DNA from: Ottelia alismoides
Lineage: Eukaryota; Streptophyta; Magnoliopsida; Alismatales; Hydrocharitaceae
Reading direction: 5' to 3'
DNA: 64,000 nucleotides
Assembly (NCBI GenBank): GCA_037367405.1
Contig: JAZKJV010009779.1
Location: 181,725-245,724 of the forward strand
Shown piece after piece: positions 11,117-21,949 of the stretch (positions within the stretch are counted from its first letter, which is position 1; every line of letters begins with the position of its first letter). Under the pieces are notes generated by a model. It was not told the DNA's origin, did not search any database, and saw nothing but the letters and a program-made list of their open reading frames with translations. Made by a program: the position numbers and the translations under genes.

Positions 11117-11247
11117 GGATCCATTTTAGTAGATCTCATCGTAGATCTTATTCTTTTTAAATTTGGTCTATGTTTAACTGTGAACATAGACCAAATTTTA
11201 AAAGAATAAGCTGTACGATGAAAACTACTAAAGTGGTCGATGGATCT
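11117..11247. mobile_element. Foldback MITE-like element
   Basis: Two arms of roughly 60 bp face each other around a loop of a few bases near 11180. The left arm runs GGATCCATTTTAGTAG... to AAATTTGGTCTATGTT; the right arm begins AACATAGACCAAATTTT and ends ...GATGGATC. A near-complete foldback of this size is typical of MITEs. No clear target duplication was identified, so the superfamily is open. Confidence 0.6.
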
Positions 11248-12050
11248 AAGCTTGAGAATGACAAAATACATTAGAATGGAAACGAAGAATTCATATAGTC
11301 GACCCTCTACTTAATGTGGGACAAGGCTTTGTTGTTGTATTCACAATTAACTGGCAACCATATCACAGGTTTTGGCATTTATCTCTGCATTTGCGTGAAA
11401 TCACAATGTTTATACTGGAAAATATCTCAACTTAATGACTTTTACAAAAAAAAGGAAACTCGGAAAAGGAAATTAAAGAGACAAAACAAGAGAGGGAAGT
11501 GAATGCGTAGCGGTAAGTTATGCTATAAAATTTAACACATAGGATTGACAATACTGAGCCAGCATCGCAAGTTGACCAGCCATTCAAAGAAATCATCAAT
11601 ACTTACCTGATTTGAATTCTTTGCAATGCTGGAGATGACCCATTCATATAATTCTATCGATTACCCATTCATATAAAATTGGTCGTGACAATTGTTGGGC
11701 TTAGATTCAATTGGATGCCATATATTGCTCAAAATCTGTAATTCCTACTTATCAAGTAATAATCACCAAATTGTAAAAAAATCAATGTGTTCTCATGACT
11801 TTTGACTCATGCATTATGGAACATGCATGTTGAATCTTATGATTATATTTTGTTGAGAGGGACCTCTCCTATCTGATGCAGATTTAGTTTGAATTTTTTG
11901 ATGATCTATTGTTGATAACTTGATATATGGATACGTTCTATTTTTGGTGACAACTCCCTATGTGGTTTGTTATCACTATATCCTTTGTCATTGTTGTCTA
12001 TCCCAACACATGCATTGCCCCTATTTGCGTGTCTAGTTGTTATTCCCTTA

Positions 12051-12414
12051 GGGTGCGTTTGGTTCATGGGTTATCTGGGGGAGGATAACCCGTTTTTGTG
12101 TTTTGTGTTTGGTTAGTGGGTTAAGGGTTGGGAGGGTTTGTGTGATGTGACTGTATTGAAATTTGAAAAAGTAGGTAGTTATTATGATATGATTGTATTG
12201 GAATTTGAAAAAATGGGTAGTTGTTGTGATGTGATTGTATTGAAGTTTAGAATAATGAGTAGAAGTTGAGTATTTTATGATTTTTAGATGATATGATGGT
12301 ATAATATAACTTTTTTTGGGGAGAGCGAGTGGGACCCACTAGTGGGTTAGGAATATGGGTTTTGGGGGGTAACCCACCAAAGTGGGGGATAACCCCCCCA
12401 GCCGAACACCACCT
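12051..12414. mobile_element. PIF/Harbinger-type MITE, 364 bp
   Basis: The left end GGGTGCGTTTGGTTC and the right end (reverse strand GGTGGTGTTCGGCTG) are imperfect terminal inverted repeats, flanked on both sides by TTA (12048-12050 and 12415-12417). Sub-terminal GGGTTATC/GATAACCC words recur at both ends. A 3-bp TTA target and GGGTGCGTTTGGTT-like ends are common in plant PIF/Harbinger MITEs, though hAT MITEs share the TTTGGTT look. It lies about 0.9 kb upstream of the invertase promoter. Confidence 0.6.
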
Positions 12415-13270
12415 TAGAGTATCAGAACAATACTCAGTCATTTGGGTGCGGGACAAGGTCTCTTACAATCCTTAGATAAAGTGATCACATCATTATTACA
12501 TCATCTATGTAAAAGGATACTATTTAACCGTGCAACAAAAAACATGGCATTGATTTCTGGAAATAAAAAATTGCATCCATTAAATTGATAAATTGGACGC
12601 ACACTTTTAACACCCCATAATTAGATCTTTTTAGTAACCTTCTTTGGAGAAAGATGTTTATTTTTCAGATCAAAATTAGCTTAAAACATCCTTTTTCTTC
12701 CAACCTTGGTTATAGGTCAGTTGGCTTGACTGAATTCTCCTATTGGAAAGAGGTTAAACAAACGAGTTAAACGGTCTTCCACGTAAACCTACCAAATAAC
12801 TCGTCGATGCACGTGTGAATTCGTTAGCGAATTCATTCATGTTTCCTTTCCAACCTAGATCGAGACCGGGGAAGCCCTATCCACGTAACTATGCTACACG
12901 TGGTCGTATAATCTTGTCTTATGTTATGCGCCTCTTTTATTCGTTCTAGTCGAATTCAATCAGGCTTCGGAGAAAAATAAGGACGAGGATATATAGATAA
13001 GGAAGGATGACACTTCTTCCTTTCCCCTAACCCTAGTTTACTCTCTTGGCAACTTCCATGTCACTGCATCTCATCGCAGTCATCCAAGTGTAAGTTGGAC
13101 GGCTTAGATGTGCATGACAATTCAATTCTGTCTCAAATATCTATGAATTAGTTGGGGCTGAAAATGGGATAACAATTAAAGTAATGACAACCCATTTTCC
13201 AACCACCCAAAATTTCCCTCTACTTATCTCCATCTCTACTCTCCGCTCAAACCAAAGCCTTCTCCTCCCT

Positions 13271-13280
13271 CTATAAATAG
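13271..13280 (+). promoter_or_regulatory. TATA box of the invertase gene
   Basis: CTATAAATAG lies 66 bp upstream of the ATG at 13346. This would place transcription start near 13300-13310, giving a short 5' leader. Confidence 0.7.
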
Positions 13281-13345
13281 GATCCCCACTCCCCCTCCTT
13301 CTACACCATCTATTCTAAGTTGAGGATACATATTTTGATATTGAT

Positions 13346-16300
13346 ATGGATCAACTTCTGTTGGTTTCCTTGTTGTTTCTCTTCGTTTGCAGGAATGTGG
13401 TGGAAGGTTCTCATGTGCTCAACTGGGAATATGAGAGCCTTGAAGCAACAGAGGTTGGGAAGTTGCATAGGACTAAGTACCATTTCCAGCCCTCCAAGCA
13501 CTGGATCAATGGTTTTGCCTCTTCTCCTTTTTCTTGAAGAAATATTCGCAATCTAAATGACATGGTTCATGCATGATAGCTCTAATTGGAGGCAAATATG
13601 AAGGTGTTTAGTTCCCATGCATTTTATTTATTCATTTATAAACATTAAAGATCGTCTTCTTCCCTGGTAGATATAGAGTTCAGGTTTTTCCTTTCTTATT
13701 GATATTTACAACTAGAAGATATTTTATTTATTCATGCAAGACGTCAAATTTTCTACCTCATTTTTCAAATTGCTATGATAGAAAATATGGGCTTTGTCCA
13801 AAAGGCTGCATAGCGTTGAAAAAGACCACGGATTAAAGACCATTTGGATCTGGGTATTAATGCCCTGAAAAGTAGAAACGACTGCCGTTGTTATCCACAA
13901 ATATCCGTCAAGGATAACTTTGGGATTTAAATTTCGGGAAAAGGTTTTGGCAGAATGTGGGGAGGTATTTAATGCATTAAAAGCAAGTTTTTCCTTCCCA
14001 AGGAGGCAACGCTCTGCAGTTTTTTTCCTCCAATGAGATTTTCTGAAAAACAATTAATGTTTTGCTGCTTCAGATGTTTCCTAAAAAAACAACAATTAAA
14101 TTCCATTCTATTTGCGATTTTTTTGAGAATTTTACTCCATAACCCATATACTGTATTCTTACTCTATGTAGGAGCCATAGTATGAAAATACCTACATTTT
14201 TCCTAGATCTTTTTAATTTAAATTTTCTTCTTTATTTCTTTTTGCATGTGACTCTCCGCTTCAAATCCTAACTGATGCCACCCTTCAGATCCCAATGGTA
14301 TGTACTCATCTCTCCATGCAATTATGTTAGATCTTGATTTAACTGGCATTCTGTCTAGATTTGGACTTGTTTTTGAATGAACTTGAGCTGGATTTTACGC
14401 GCGAAGCAACTGACAGTTGACATGCAGGTCCAATGTACTACAAGGGCTACTACCACCTCTTCTACCAGTACAACCCCAATGGGTCAGTCTGGGGCAACAT
14501 AGTCTGGGCACACTCTGTCTCAAAGGACCTTGTCAATTGGCGCCACCTCCCCGCAGCCATCCGCCCATCGGAGTCCTTCGACATCAATGGTTGCTGGTCC
14601 GGCTCTGTGACAATTCTCCACAATGGCCAACCAGTCATCCTCTACACCGGCCTCGACAAGGATAATCACCAGGTCCAAAATATTGCCATTCCGAAGAACC
14701 TATCTGATCATCTCCTCGTCCACTGGCACAAGCCCAAGTACAATCCTGTCATCCCTCCTAACTCTGCGGTTAATAATTCCGCTCTCCGCGACCCCACCAC
14801 TGCGTGGAGGGGGGAAGATGGTATCTGGAGGTAATTGATTAAGATCGAGTTTACGGTCGATCACCTGCTGTGACAATGGAGATCCATCAGAAAAAAAGAT
14901 ATTTTTTCCTGTGTAACCTCCATTATTTCGCAGGGTGACGGTGGGGAGCATGTGGTACAAGCGTGGTCTGTCCTTGCTATACAAGAGCAAGGATTTCAAG
15001 ACCTGGAGAATGGCGAAGAACCCGCTCCACTTTGCCGAAAATACTGGGATGTGGGAGTGCCCTGACTTCTTCCCGGTCGCCGACAGTACCCGCAAGGGCA
15101 TTGATACTTCCTTGGGAAGATCATTGTACAAGTACGTCATGAAGGTGAGCTTGGATGACACAAGGTACGAGTATTATACGATTGGCAGGTATGATATCGA
15201 GGAGGACAAGTACATACCGGATGGCACGTCTCCGGACAATTGCACCGGTCTGAGATACGATTATGGGAACTTCTACGCGTCAAAGACATTCTACGATCCC
15301 TCGATGAGGAGGAGAGTGCTCTGGGGCTGGGCGAATGAGTCGGATACACAAGCTGACGATGTTCGCAAGGGCTGGGCTGGAATCCAGGTATTTTATATCC
15401 ATCAACCAGCAATTTTCCCTCAATAAGTCAATATATTTGTAACTAGTAATACAAAATTGTGCTGATGCAGACAATTCCAAGAACTGTATGGCTCCACAAG
15501 AATGGGAAGCAATTGGTCCTGTGGCCCATTAAGGAACTTGAGAGCTTAAGGGAAAAAGAGGTCACCTTAAGAGGAGTGAAGCTCAGTGGTGGGAGTGTTT
15601 TCAAAGTAGAAGGGATCCGAACCAATGAGGTAAGAACATACTAAGGCTATGCTTTGAAACGCGTTGACATTTACGTGTGTGATCTCGGTTTAATGAAGAT
15701 GGATGTGGATGCAAGCTTCCACATAAGGAAGCTGGCGGCGGCGGAGCGGTGGGATCCCAGTTGGACAATGTCCGACCCCCAGAAGCTGTGCGGGATGAAG
15801 GGAGCGGGAGTTCGTGGAGGCATCGGCCCCTTCGGCCTCCTTGTGCTGTCGTCGGAGGATTTGAGCGAGACCACCGCTGTCTTCTTCCGTGTATTTGTGG
15901 ATGATCTCGGGAAGTACAAAGTACTCATGTGCCATGATCCATCCAGGTCAAAAATCCTTCTTATGCTTAAGGGTGCAAACGGTTAGATACATATATGTTA
16001 CAATATGAAGATGGATTCAGATACAGATATTGACAATGACAGATACGAAAAAAATTGTTGTATTTGTTTATTATCTCCATTCATCTTTGCAAAAAACAGA
16101 TCCACAACAAGGGAGAACGTGTACAAGCCAACATTTGGTGGATTTGTCAACATAGATATAGCCAAGCACAAGAAGATATCCCTAAGAAGCTTGGTATGAT
16201 TTTAATCTTCCTATCTGATTGATGCGCTTTGGTATTTATACTGGTATAGATCCTATGTATCGGTATATATCGGTACGCTAGTGTGCCTGAAGTTTAGGCT

Positions 16301-16604
16301 ATACTGGTATAAGAATCAATATACTTGGTATAACCCACATCTGTTCAATTGAAACCTGAGTCAGATTATACCGGTATAAATGTGTCCTGATATATTTTTG
16401 TTCGCCATGAATGCAATATTGCAGGTTGACAACTCAGTGGTGGAGAGCTTCGGTGACTTCGGGAAGACGTGCATAACGTCGAGGGTCTACCCGACCCTTG
16501 CAGTGGAGGAGGGTGCCCGCTTGTTCGCCTTCAATAACGGCACCAGCGACATCGAGATTGCGCAGCTGCGGGCGTGGGAGATGAGGAGGGCCATCATAAA
16601 CTAG
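13346..16604 (+). CDS. Cell-wall invertase (acid beta-fructofuranosidase, GH32), 8 exons
   Basis: Exons inferred from GT-AG borders and reading phase: 13346-13511, 14289-14297, 14428-14830, 14934-15387, 15471-15629, 15699-15946, 16100-16193, 16425-16604; together 570 codons plus stop. The enzyme would cleave sucrose to glucose and fructose in the apoplast. A hydrophobic signal peptide ([12 protein letters not shown]) starts the protein. The GH32 nucleophile motif NDPNG falls at residues 55-59, the transition-state motif RDPTTAW at 179-185, and the acid/base glutamate in WECPDFF at 233-239. Proline in WECP is characteristic of cell-wall invertases; vacuolar forms usually have valine. The C-terminal beta-sandwich (HIRKL to AFNNG and beyond) is complete. 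Several NxS/T sites suit a secreted glycoprotein. The length is normal for the family and no stop or frameshift is seen. A fructan exohydrolase of the same clade cannot be excluded. Confidence 0.93.
14289..14297 (+). other. 9-nt mini-exon of the invertase gene
   Basis: ATCCCAATG between ...CTTCAG and GTATGT encodes the middle of the NDPNG catalytic motif. Exon 1 ends in ...AATG and exon 3 starts GTCC, so the mini-exon supplies D, P, N and the first base of the G codon. Plant acid invertase genes are known for this very small second exon. Skipping it would remove the nucleophile without changing the frame. Confidence 0.93.
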
Positions 16605-16666
16605 GACCGACTTTGTAGTGCCTGTGCTTCTTCGTGTTATTCGCAAGCGTAAGCTAGAGTCGAGCG

Positions 16667-16672
16667 AATAAA
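16667..16672 (+). terminator. Polyadenylation signal of the invertase gene
   Basis: AATAAA lies 63 bp after the stop codon, in a suitable 3' UTR context. Confidence 0.6.
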
Positions 16673-16877
16673 ACTGGTTGCAAATCTTGTGATCCGGGAG
16701 ATGGAGCATGCATTTTATGTGTGCTTACAAGCATCTGATGATATGAAATTGTGATTGTTTTCCTGGATCAAGAGTGATGTGCATGTTTAAAATCAAACAC
16801 TTGGAATCTCCACTGATTTCTGGAGGGTTTGGAGCAAACTCCTTATGATCCTTTGCTCTCCAGGAGGCGCGTGATCC

Positions 16878-17178
16878 TCATGATCCTTTGCCAAGGAACA
16901 TCGGTCCTCCTGGAGAGTCGATGTCGTTGGTGGGGAGGACGAGACAATCTATGTACACGGGCACGTCCGTCGTCCCGTCTCCATTGATCCGCGAGAAGCC
17001 CGACCTTGCTCCTCTTTTCACTTTCTCCACCTATTTGGTATCGTACAAACACGTTCAAGCTATCCGGTTAGTTGTTTACGAGCAGATACATATACAGATA
17101 TGGATATATGCATATTAATGCGTACCTTGAGAGGGACAGGAAGGGGGGCGTTTGCTCCTTGGCAAGGCTGTTCGTCCA
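16878..17178 (-). pseudogene. Unrecognised two-exon 3' gene remnant
   Basis: On the minus strand, acceptor TGATGCAG at 17184-17179 leads into an exon 17178-17126 ending CTCAAG before GTACGC. A second acceptor (CAAATAG) leads into an exon 17030-16878 ending in TGA. The phases agree, and the joined frame of about 68 codons includes PCQGANAPLPVPLK, then GDGTTDVPVYIDCLVLPT and GGPMFLGKGS. This looks coding (no stops, balanced composition, usable splice sites), but I do not recognise the family. No upstream coding exon is visible beyond the transposon at 17207, so this is probably the 3' end of a broken gene. It lies tail-to-tail with the invertase. It could also be chance. Confidence 0.3.
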
Positions 17179-17197
17179 CTGCATCAAAAGCATTCTA

Positions 17198-17206
17198 TTA
17201 GCAAAG
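17198..17206. repeat. Left 9-bp target site duplication of the Mutator-like element
   Basis: TTAGCAAAG here and again at 17789-17797 exactly flank the terminal inverted repeats. Confidence 0.85.
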
Positions 17207-17788
17207 GGGTAAATTACAAAAAAGGGATCGATCTTTACATGAATTCTCAAATAAGGGACTGCTCTTTAGATTGTAACAAATAAGGGACTCATCTTTGATT
17301 TAAGGATGGAGGCCCCAATGACGTCAGTGAAAAACAGTAGATGGATGAGCGTACCCTTCATTTTCACTTTCCATGGGCCCGAAACACCCTCGTGCCCCCC
17401 AACCTCGCGCGCCGAGTTTGCCCTGTCCCGGAGACCCCCACCGCTTCCCCTGTGGGTCGAGCTTCCCCCCCTCCTCCTGCGGGCCGAGCTTCCACCCATA
17501 CCCGGAGGAGCTCTCGTGTCCAGGTCGCCTTCTTCCCCACTCCTCGCCTCCCGTGTCCAGCCCCCCCTCCCCCCCAGTGAAGCCCGCCACAACCAAGAGA
17601 AGCCCTCCCGCCCCCCCGAGACCCAGGGGTATATTCATCCATCTAAATCACAAATTGAGTAATCTGTTAACGGTGTTGGGGCCTCCACCGTTAAATAAAA
17701 GATGAGTCCCTTGTTTGTTACAATCTAAAGATCAGTCCCTTATTTGGGAATCCATGTAAAGATTGGTCCTTTTTTTTGTAATTTACCC
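17207..17788. mobile_element. Non-autonomous Mutator-like element with GC-rich cargo
   Basis: 582 bp bounded by long terminal inverted repeats of roughly 110 bp. The left end is GGGTAAATTACAAAAAA and the right end is its near-complement ...GTAATTTACCC; both arms share AAATAAGGGACT and ATTGTAACAAA. The 9-bp duplication TTAGCAAAG on each side is the Mutator size class. The interior (about 17360-17640) is strongly GC-rich and C-run-rich, unlike the AT-rich arms and flanks, as in Pack-MULEs that carry captured gene fragments. No transposase is encoded. The frames that stay open in the interior on both strands are low-complexity and not credible proteins. Confidence 0.85.
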
Positions 17789-17844
17789 TTAGCAAAGTGA
17801 TCTATATTCCTGTTGTGATGGTAGAAGATCCAGTGCTGACTGGC

Positions 17845-17974
17845 TGTAATATGTGGGGTGCCGTGAGCTGCTTGATCAAGATCGAGCGGTTCACACGGTA
17901 AAGGCTCAAAAATACCTGGATTTCGTGCGAACCGCTCGATCTTGATCAACGGTTCACGACATCCACATATTACA
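17845..17974. repeat. Long hairpin (about 52-bp arms)
   Basis: The arm 17845-17897 (TGTAATATGTGG... to GATCGAGCGGTTCACACG) pairs with 17924-17974 (CGTGCGAACCGCTCGATC... to CACATATTACA) around a 26-nt loop, with only a few mismatches. It could be a MITE remnant or an inverted-repeat small-RNA source. Confidence 0.6.
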
Positions 17975-19339
17975 TCCGGCATCTGCAGTATTGCATAGGA
18001 CCCGAGCTCCATGTGTGGCTGAAAAGACTCCCCTAAAATCTTATTAAATTACACCACAGCCCTTATAATATCTGAAATTACATCACGATCTCTATAATCT
18101 TGCTCTACATAACACACCCTTATCCGAGGGTCGTGGTCGAATTTTCAATAATTGTAGAGGCTGCGATATGCTCGGAAAGGATTTTAGGGGCTATGCTGAT
18201 AAATTTTCACTAGAAATATTAAGAAATATTTAAAGCAGGAGGTGAAATATTTTGAGGGTCAGCACGAGGAATAATTAATAAAGCGTTTGCCTCTTTTACA
18301 AGCATGCAAATTAAGAAAGAAATGTGATGCCACATTAGTTTTAAGCTCAAATACATATAAAAAATATAATATATCAATATCTTCCGCGTAACCAAACGAA
18401 TTATTTGTAAACAAATCAACATCATGATAATTAATATAAATTAAAATTCCGATCATTGTATACGATCTATGACGCAAATCATTCTACTAAAAAATAAACG
18501 TACAATATTCAACTAACACAAACGTCATTATATCCACTTAAATACTATTTATTGCAGTTTAGTGTATTATATTCAACATGGGATCATTATTAGGGATTTC
18601 TCTATTATATTGAAGCTTTGGAATTTGGTACCCCATTCAAATCTAAGGCATACATAGCATTTTTAAGAAGGTAAATTATGCGAAATATCCTGAAATTTAG
18701 GGTAAATATCACCGAAGGTCTTCTCATGACTTTATGTATTTAAATGTATAGATATCCACACACACGCGCGCACACACGCACACACACGCACGCACACGCA
18801 CACACGCACACACGCACGCACACACACATAAAGAGCTTTTATCAATTGTGTCCCTCTGGGATACTATATGTATATGTGTATGTATTATTTATGTATATGC
18901 GTAGATATGATATGGACAAAATACATATAGTAGTAAAAGGGGACAAATTACAAAAAAAAAGCTCTAATTATGCTTGGATTTCCAGTTACGTACCTCATTT
19001 TTAAATGAAACATACAGCTGAGATCATCTTTAAAAAAATATAAGATTCCATATGCTTCTGTGACCTTTTTATGTCGATGTTAGCTTGAAAGTTTAATACT
19101 TTCTTTATTACATTAAACAAATAAAGCCCTTAACCGAGAATCGATGCATAGTTGAGATCTTTTTTGTGATTACCCTAAAAAAATAATCTATACATTAGCT
19201 TAAATGTATGTTTATTTGATGGTTTATGTACAATACACACAAAATAAATATATTTATTTCGTAACAATTTTACTATAACAATACATAAACTACTATTATA
19301 AACAATTATAAATAAATCTCGAACATAAATAATCCTTGG
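17975..19339. repeat. Non-coding stretch with a CA/CG microsatellite
   Basis: No gene supported. Positions about 18757-18830 are an alternating CACACG/CACACA microsatellite with over 70 bases of near-pure purine-pyrimidine alternation. The rest is AT-rich intergenic DNA. Confidence 0.7.
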
Positions 19340-19472
19340 TCATATGGGAGAGGCGTTGAAAATCGGATTTGACACGTATGCATGACAACGTAAATCATAA
19401 TCAAAAGCAACATAAATTAATAACCAATTGTAATATAGACATAAATCATAATAAAAAGAACAGTATATGTAA

Positions 19473-19904
19473 TTGGGCAATGGAAATCGTTCGCCAAGCC
19501 TCCTAATTATACCATTAATTCCTCCAAACTCAACACCAATGCCAATGCCAATGCCAATGGGCAATGCAGCCTCCAATCCCTCCGGCTCCCTCTCCGGTCG
19601 CGACGGCGTCCTCGCCGCGCTAGCACCCAACGACAAGAGGACGGTGCTTCGCAGGCCTTCCTTCTTGTTCTAACGTCAGCCTTCGGCACCAGCCATCCCC
19701 ATTTTGAAGCTCGAATGCCGACGCTCGACCGCTCCGATGGACATCCCTATGGTGTGTAGGAAGATTGACGAGAACGTGGACGATGAAGAGATCGCGATGC
19801 TTCCTCCGCACGAGATCGTCGCGAAGGCGTGGGCTACGAACTGGATCGTCGGCTCACCGCCAAGGGGCAGGCGTCGTCATCGATTGTGGTGGAAGGCGAT
19901 GGTC
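19473..19904 (+). pseudogene. S40/DUF584 senescence-regulator-like gene, broken
   Basis: One frame reads GNAASNPSGSLSGRDGVL..., hits a stop at about 19671, and continues in the same frame with STAPMDIPMV, an acidic stretch (DENVDDEEIA) and MLPPHEIVAKAWA. An APV(N)(I/V)P...acidic...MLPPHEIVA(R) succession is the hallmark of plant S40/DUF584 proteins, which should then continue through a VLEGVGRTLKGRDL-type motif. That conserved C-terminus is absent; only SSIVVEGDG is readable, and it is in another frame at about 19871-19898. Together with the internal stop this points to a pseudogene. Family assignment is from memory of the motif and is moderate. Confidence 0.45.
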
Positions 19905-20474
19905 TAGTACAACCATCCCGATCAAAGATGAGGAATAAGGAATAAGGAGAATACTATACAAATGACTACTTTTTTACTCTTTTTTGTTTGATTGTTTTTT
20001 TTTTAAATTTGGTGCAGCAATATTATACAAATGCAACTTACTTCATGTAAACATGACCCGTTATTTGACTTTTTAGTTTTTTTTTTCTAAATACGAAATA
20101 TAAATGTTCAAGTTCATGTAGGATACTAAAAATGGCTGTATTATTCCCCCATAAAAAAAGATACTGGTTTATAATTTTTATAATTACCTCCTTCCAAGTT
20201 TTTCCAATAACATTTACGTCTATACCTTTTTTGCTATTAAACGTGTGCACCCCTTTATTCTCACGAAATTCACGGTATTGCCTTTCGGGAACTGAAATAC
20301 AGGGACACAAGTGTAATAATACAAGGATGCTAATAAGAATCACTAATTCTAAAAACGTTAGAAGCATAAGTGCTATTAGAAAATTCAGATGGACACCAAC
20401 ATAAAAATGCCTAGTAATTAAACTACGAAGGTTGAGTGCCGGAGTGGACATAGGCGGCGGCTTGGACGGAGGAG

Positions 20475-20602
20475 GCTACGCGAGGAAGGGTGCGAGTCGA
20501 GGAGGCGGCGGCGACGCGGGGGAGGGTGCGGGCCGAGGAGGCGGCGCGGGGGAGGGTGCGGCGTCGGTGGACGGTACGGCGCGGGCCGAGGAGGCGGCGT
20601 CG
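20475..20602. repeat. GC-rich minisatellite upstream of the NAC gene
   Basis: Imperfect tandem units built from CGAGGAGGCGGCG and GGGGGAGGGTGCGG repeat about four times. Frames open on both strands through it (20432-20767 plus, 20423-20890 minus) are glycine/alanine- or arginine/serine-rich artefacts of the repeat. Confidence 0.6.
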
Positions 20603-20922
20603 GACGTAGAGTGGCCGCGGGCTAGGGCTATTCAAGAGGAGGGGGGAGGGATTTGGGTTGCGTCCCAGCCGTCGGATGGCCATCGTACACGTGGTGCGCA
20701 TCCAACCAGTTACAGCACAGTCTGCTGCAAGGGATCCACAGCAGACGACCTGTTTCCGTGGACATAGTCGTAACACAGAAGGGGACCTCGTCAACAACGT
20801 TATAATAATTTGTTTAACATTCTTCCACAACTTAAAGACACCCTTTGTGAGCACTAGTGTTTGAATCTTTCTAACCACCGCCGGAAGCACAAAAACATCT
20901 CGATCATGATTTGTGTTTGTGT

Positions 20923-20932
20923 GTATATATAT
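20923..20932 (+). promoter_or_regulatory. Possible TATA box of the NAC gene
   Basis: TATATATATC lies about 75 bp upstream of the ATG at 21004. Confidence 0.45.
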
Positions 20933-21003
20933 CCTTATTGATTTGGTCGCTCGGTCTCGAGTCTCGACGACTACAACAAGAACGAGAATAAGAAGAGATC
21001 GAT

Positions 21004-21949
21004 ATGAGCAGCGCCGCGGCTCCTGGATTCCGGTTCTTTCCCACCGAGGAGGAACTGCTCGGCTTCTACCTGAGGAACAAGCTCGAGAGCCGACGAGTCG
21101 ACGACATCGATCATGTCATCCCGACGCTCGACGTCTACGGATTCCATCCCAGCCATCTCCCCCGTAAGCATCAACATCATCGAATCGTATTGGTGTGGTA
21201 TTGGTACTCGTTCTTCGACTGTCAGTAAAAGCGCGTCTTTATTGCAGAGATGTCGGGAGAGCGATGCGCACGTGACTCGGTACACTGGTTCTTCTTCTGC
21301 CCGATGCAGGAGAAGGAGGCGCACGGCGGGAGACCGACCCGCCGCACTCCGGACGGCTTCTGGAAGGCCACGGGCTCGCCGAGTCTGGTCTACTCGAGAC
21401 GCGACGTCGGCCAGCCCGTCGGAGTGAAGAAGACGATGGTCTTCTACGAGGGGAGGGCCCCAAACGGAACCAAGACGCAATGGAAGATGAACGAGTACAA
21501 GCTCTTGGCTGGCGACGACGGTGCCAGCTCGACCGTCGAGAATTCGAAGGTTCGTTTGGCCATCTCGCTCGTAAACTTAACTGGGTCTTATTAAAAATAA
21601 AATATATATAGGGGTTTTAATTCAAATTTCACCCTTTTGCATATTTCATTTTTCGACAAATATTGCATATATAACCTTAATAGTTTTTATTTTATATATG
21701 CAGTGCCGGAATGAATACAGCTTATGCCGGGTTTACGTGAAGTCCGGGAGCATGAGGTCCTTCGATCGTCGCCCGTCCGCGAGTCGATCTTGCGACAGGG
21801 CTGCCGACGCACAGAGCAGTCGGATTCCGGAGGTCACGTCCTCTTCCGCCGGCACGTCGGTGGGTGTTGTCGCACCGGAATGCCCGACTGTAGACATGGG
21901 CTGGGACATGTTTGGAGACCTGGATTGGGATGTACTTGATTCCATCTAA
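21004..21949 (+). CDS. NAC-domain transcription factor, 3 exons, 235 residues
   Basis: Exons 21004-21163, 21248-21549 and 21704-21949, with GT-AG borders and consistent phase. The N-terminus carries the NAC domain. Subdomain A is PGFRFFPTEEELLGFYLRNK, B includes HVIPTLDVYGFHPSHLP, C is WFFFCPMQEKEAHGGRP plus GFWKATGSPSLVYS, D is GVKKTMVFYEGRAPNGTKT plus WKMNEYKL, and E is NEYSLCRVYVKS. NAC proteins are plant-specific nuclear factors that dimerise and bind CGT[GA]-containing sites. The FYLRNKLE and KATGSP wording resembles the short NAC090/NAC036-like branch. The C-terminal tail is short and ends in an acidic, aromatic segment (GWDMFGDLDWDVLD) like a transactivation motif. No membrane anchor is present. 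The exons are markedly GC-rich compared with the surrounding DNA. The gene appears intact, and exon junctions match the usual position of NAC introns. Confidence 0.92.

Noticed and set aside
17306..17705. Overlapping proline/glycine-rich frames on both strands
   Set aside because: They are the GC-rich cargo of the Mutator-like element, low in complexity and without splice or start context.
18028..18220. Weak inverted similarity around CCCCTAAAATC / GATTTTAGGGG
   Set aside because: Only the outer 11 bp match well and no target duplication was found; insufficient for a MITE call.
20423..20890. Glycine/alanine-rich and arginine/serine-rich frames upstream of NAC
   Set aside because: They are produced by a GC-rich minisatellite; no domain.
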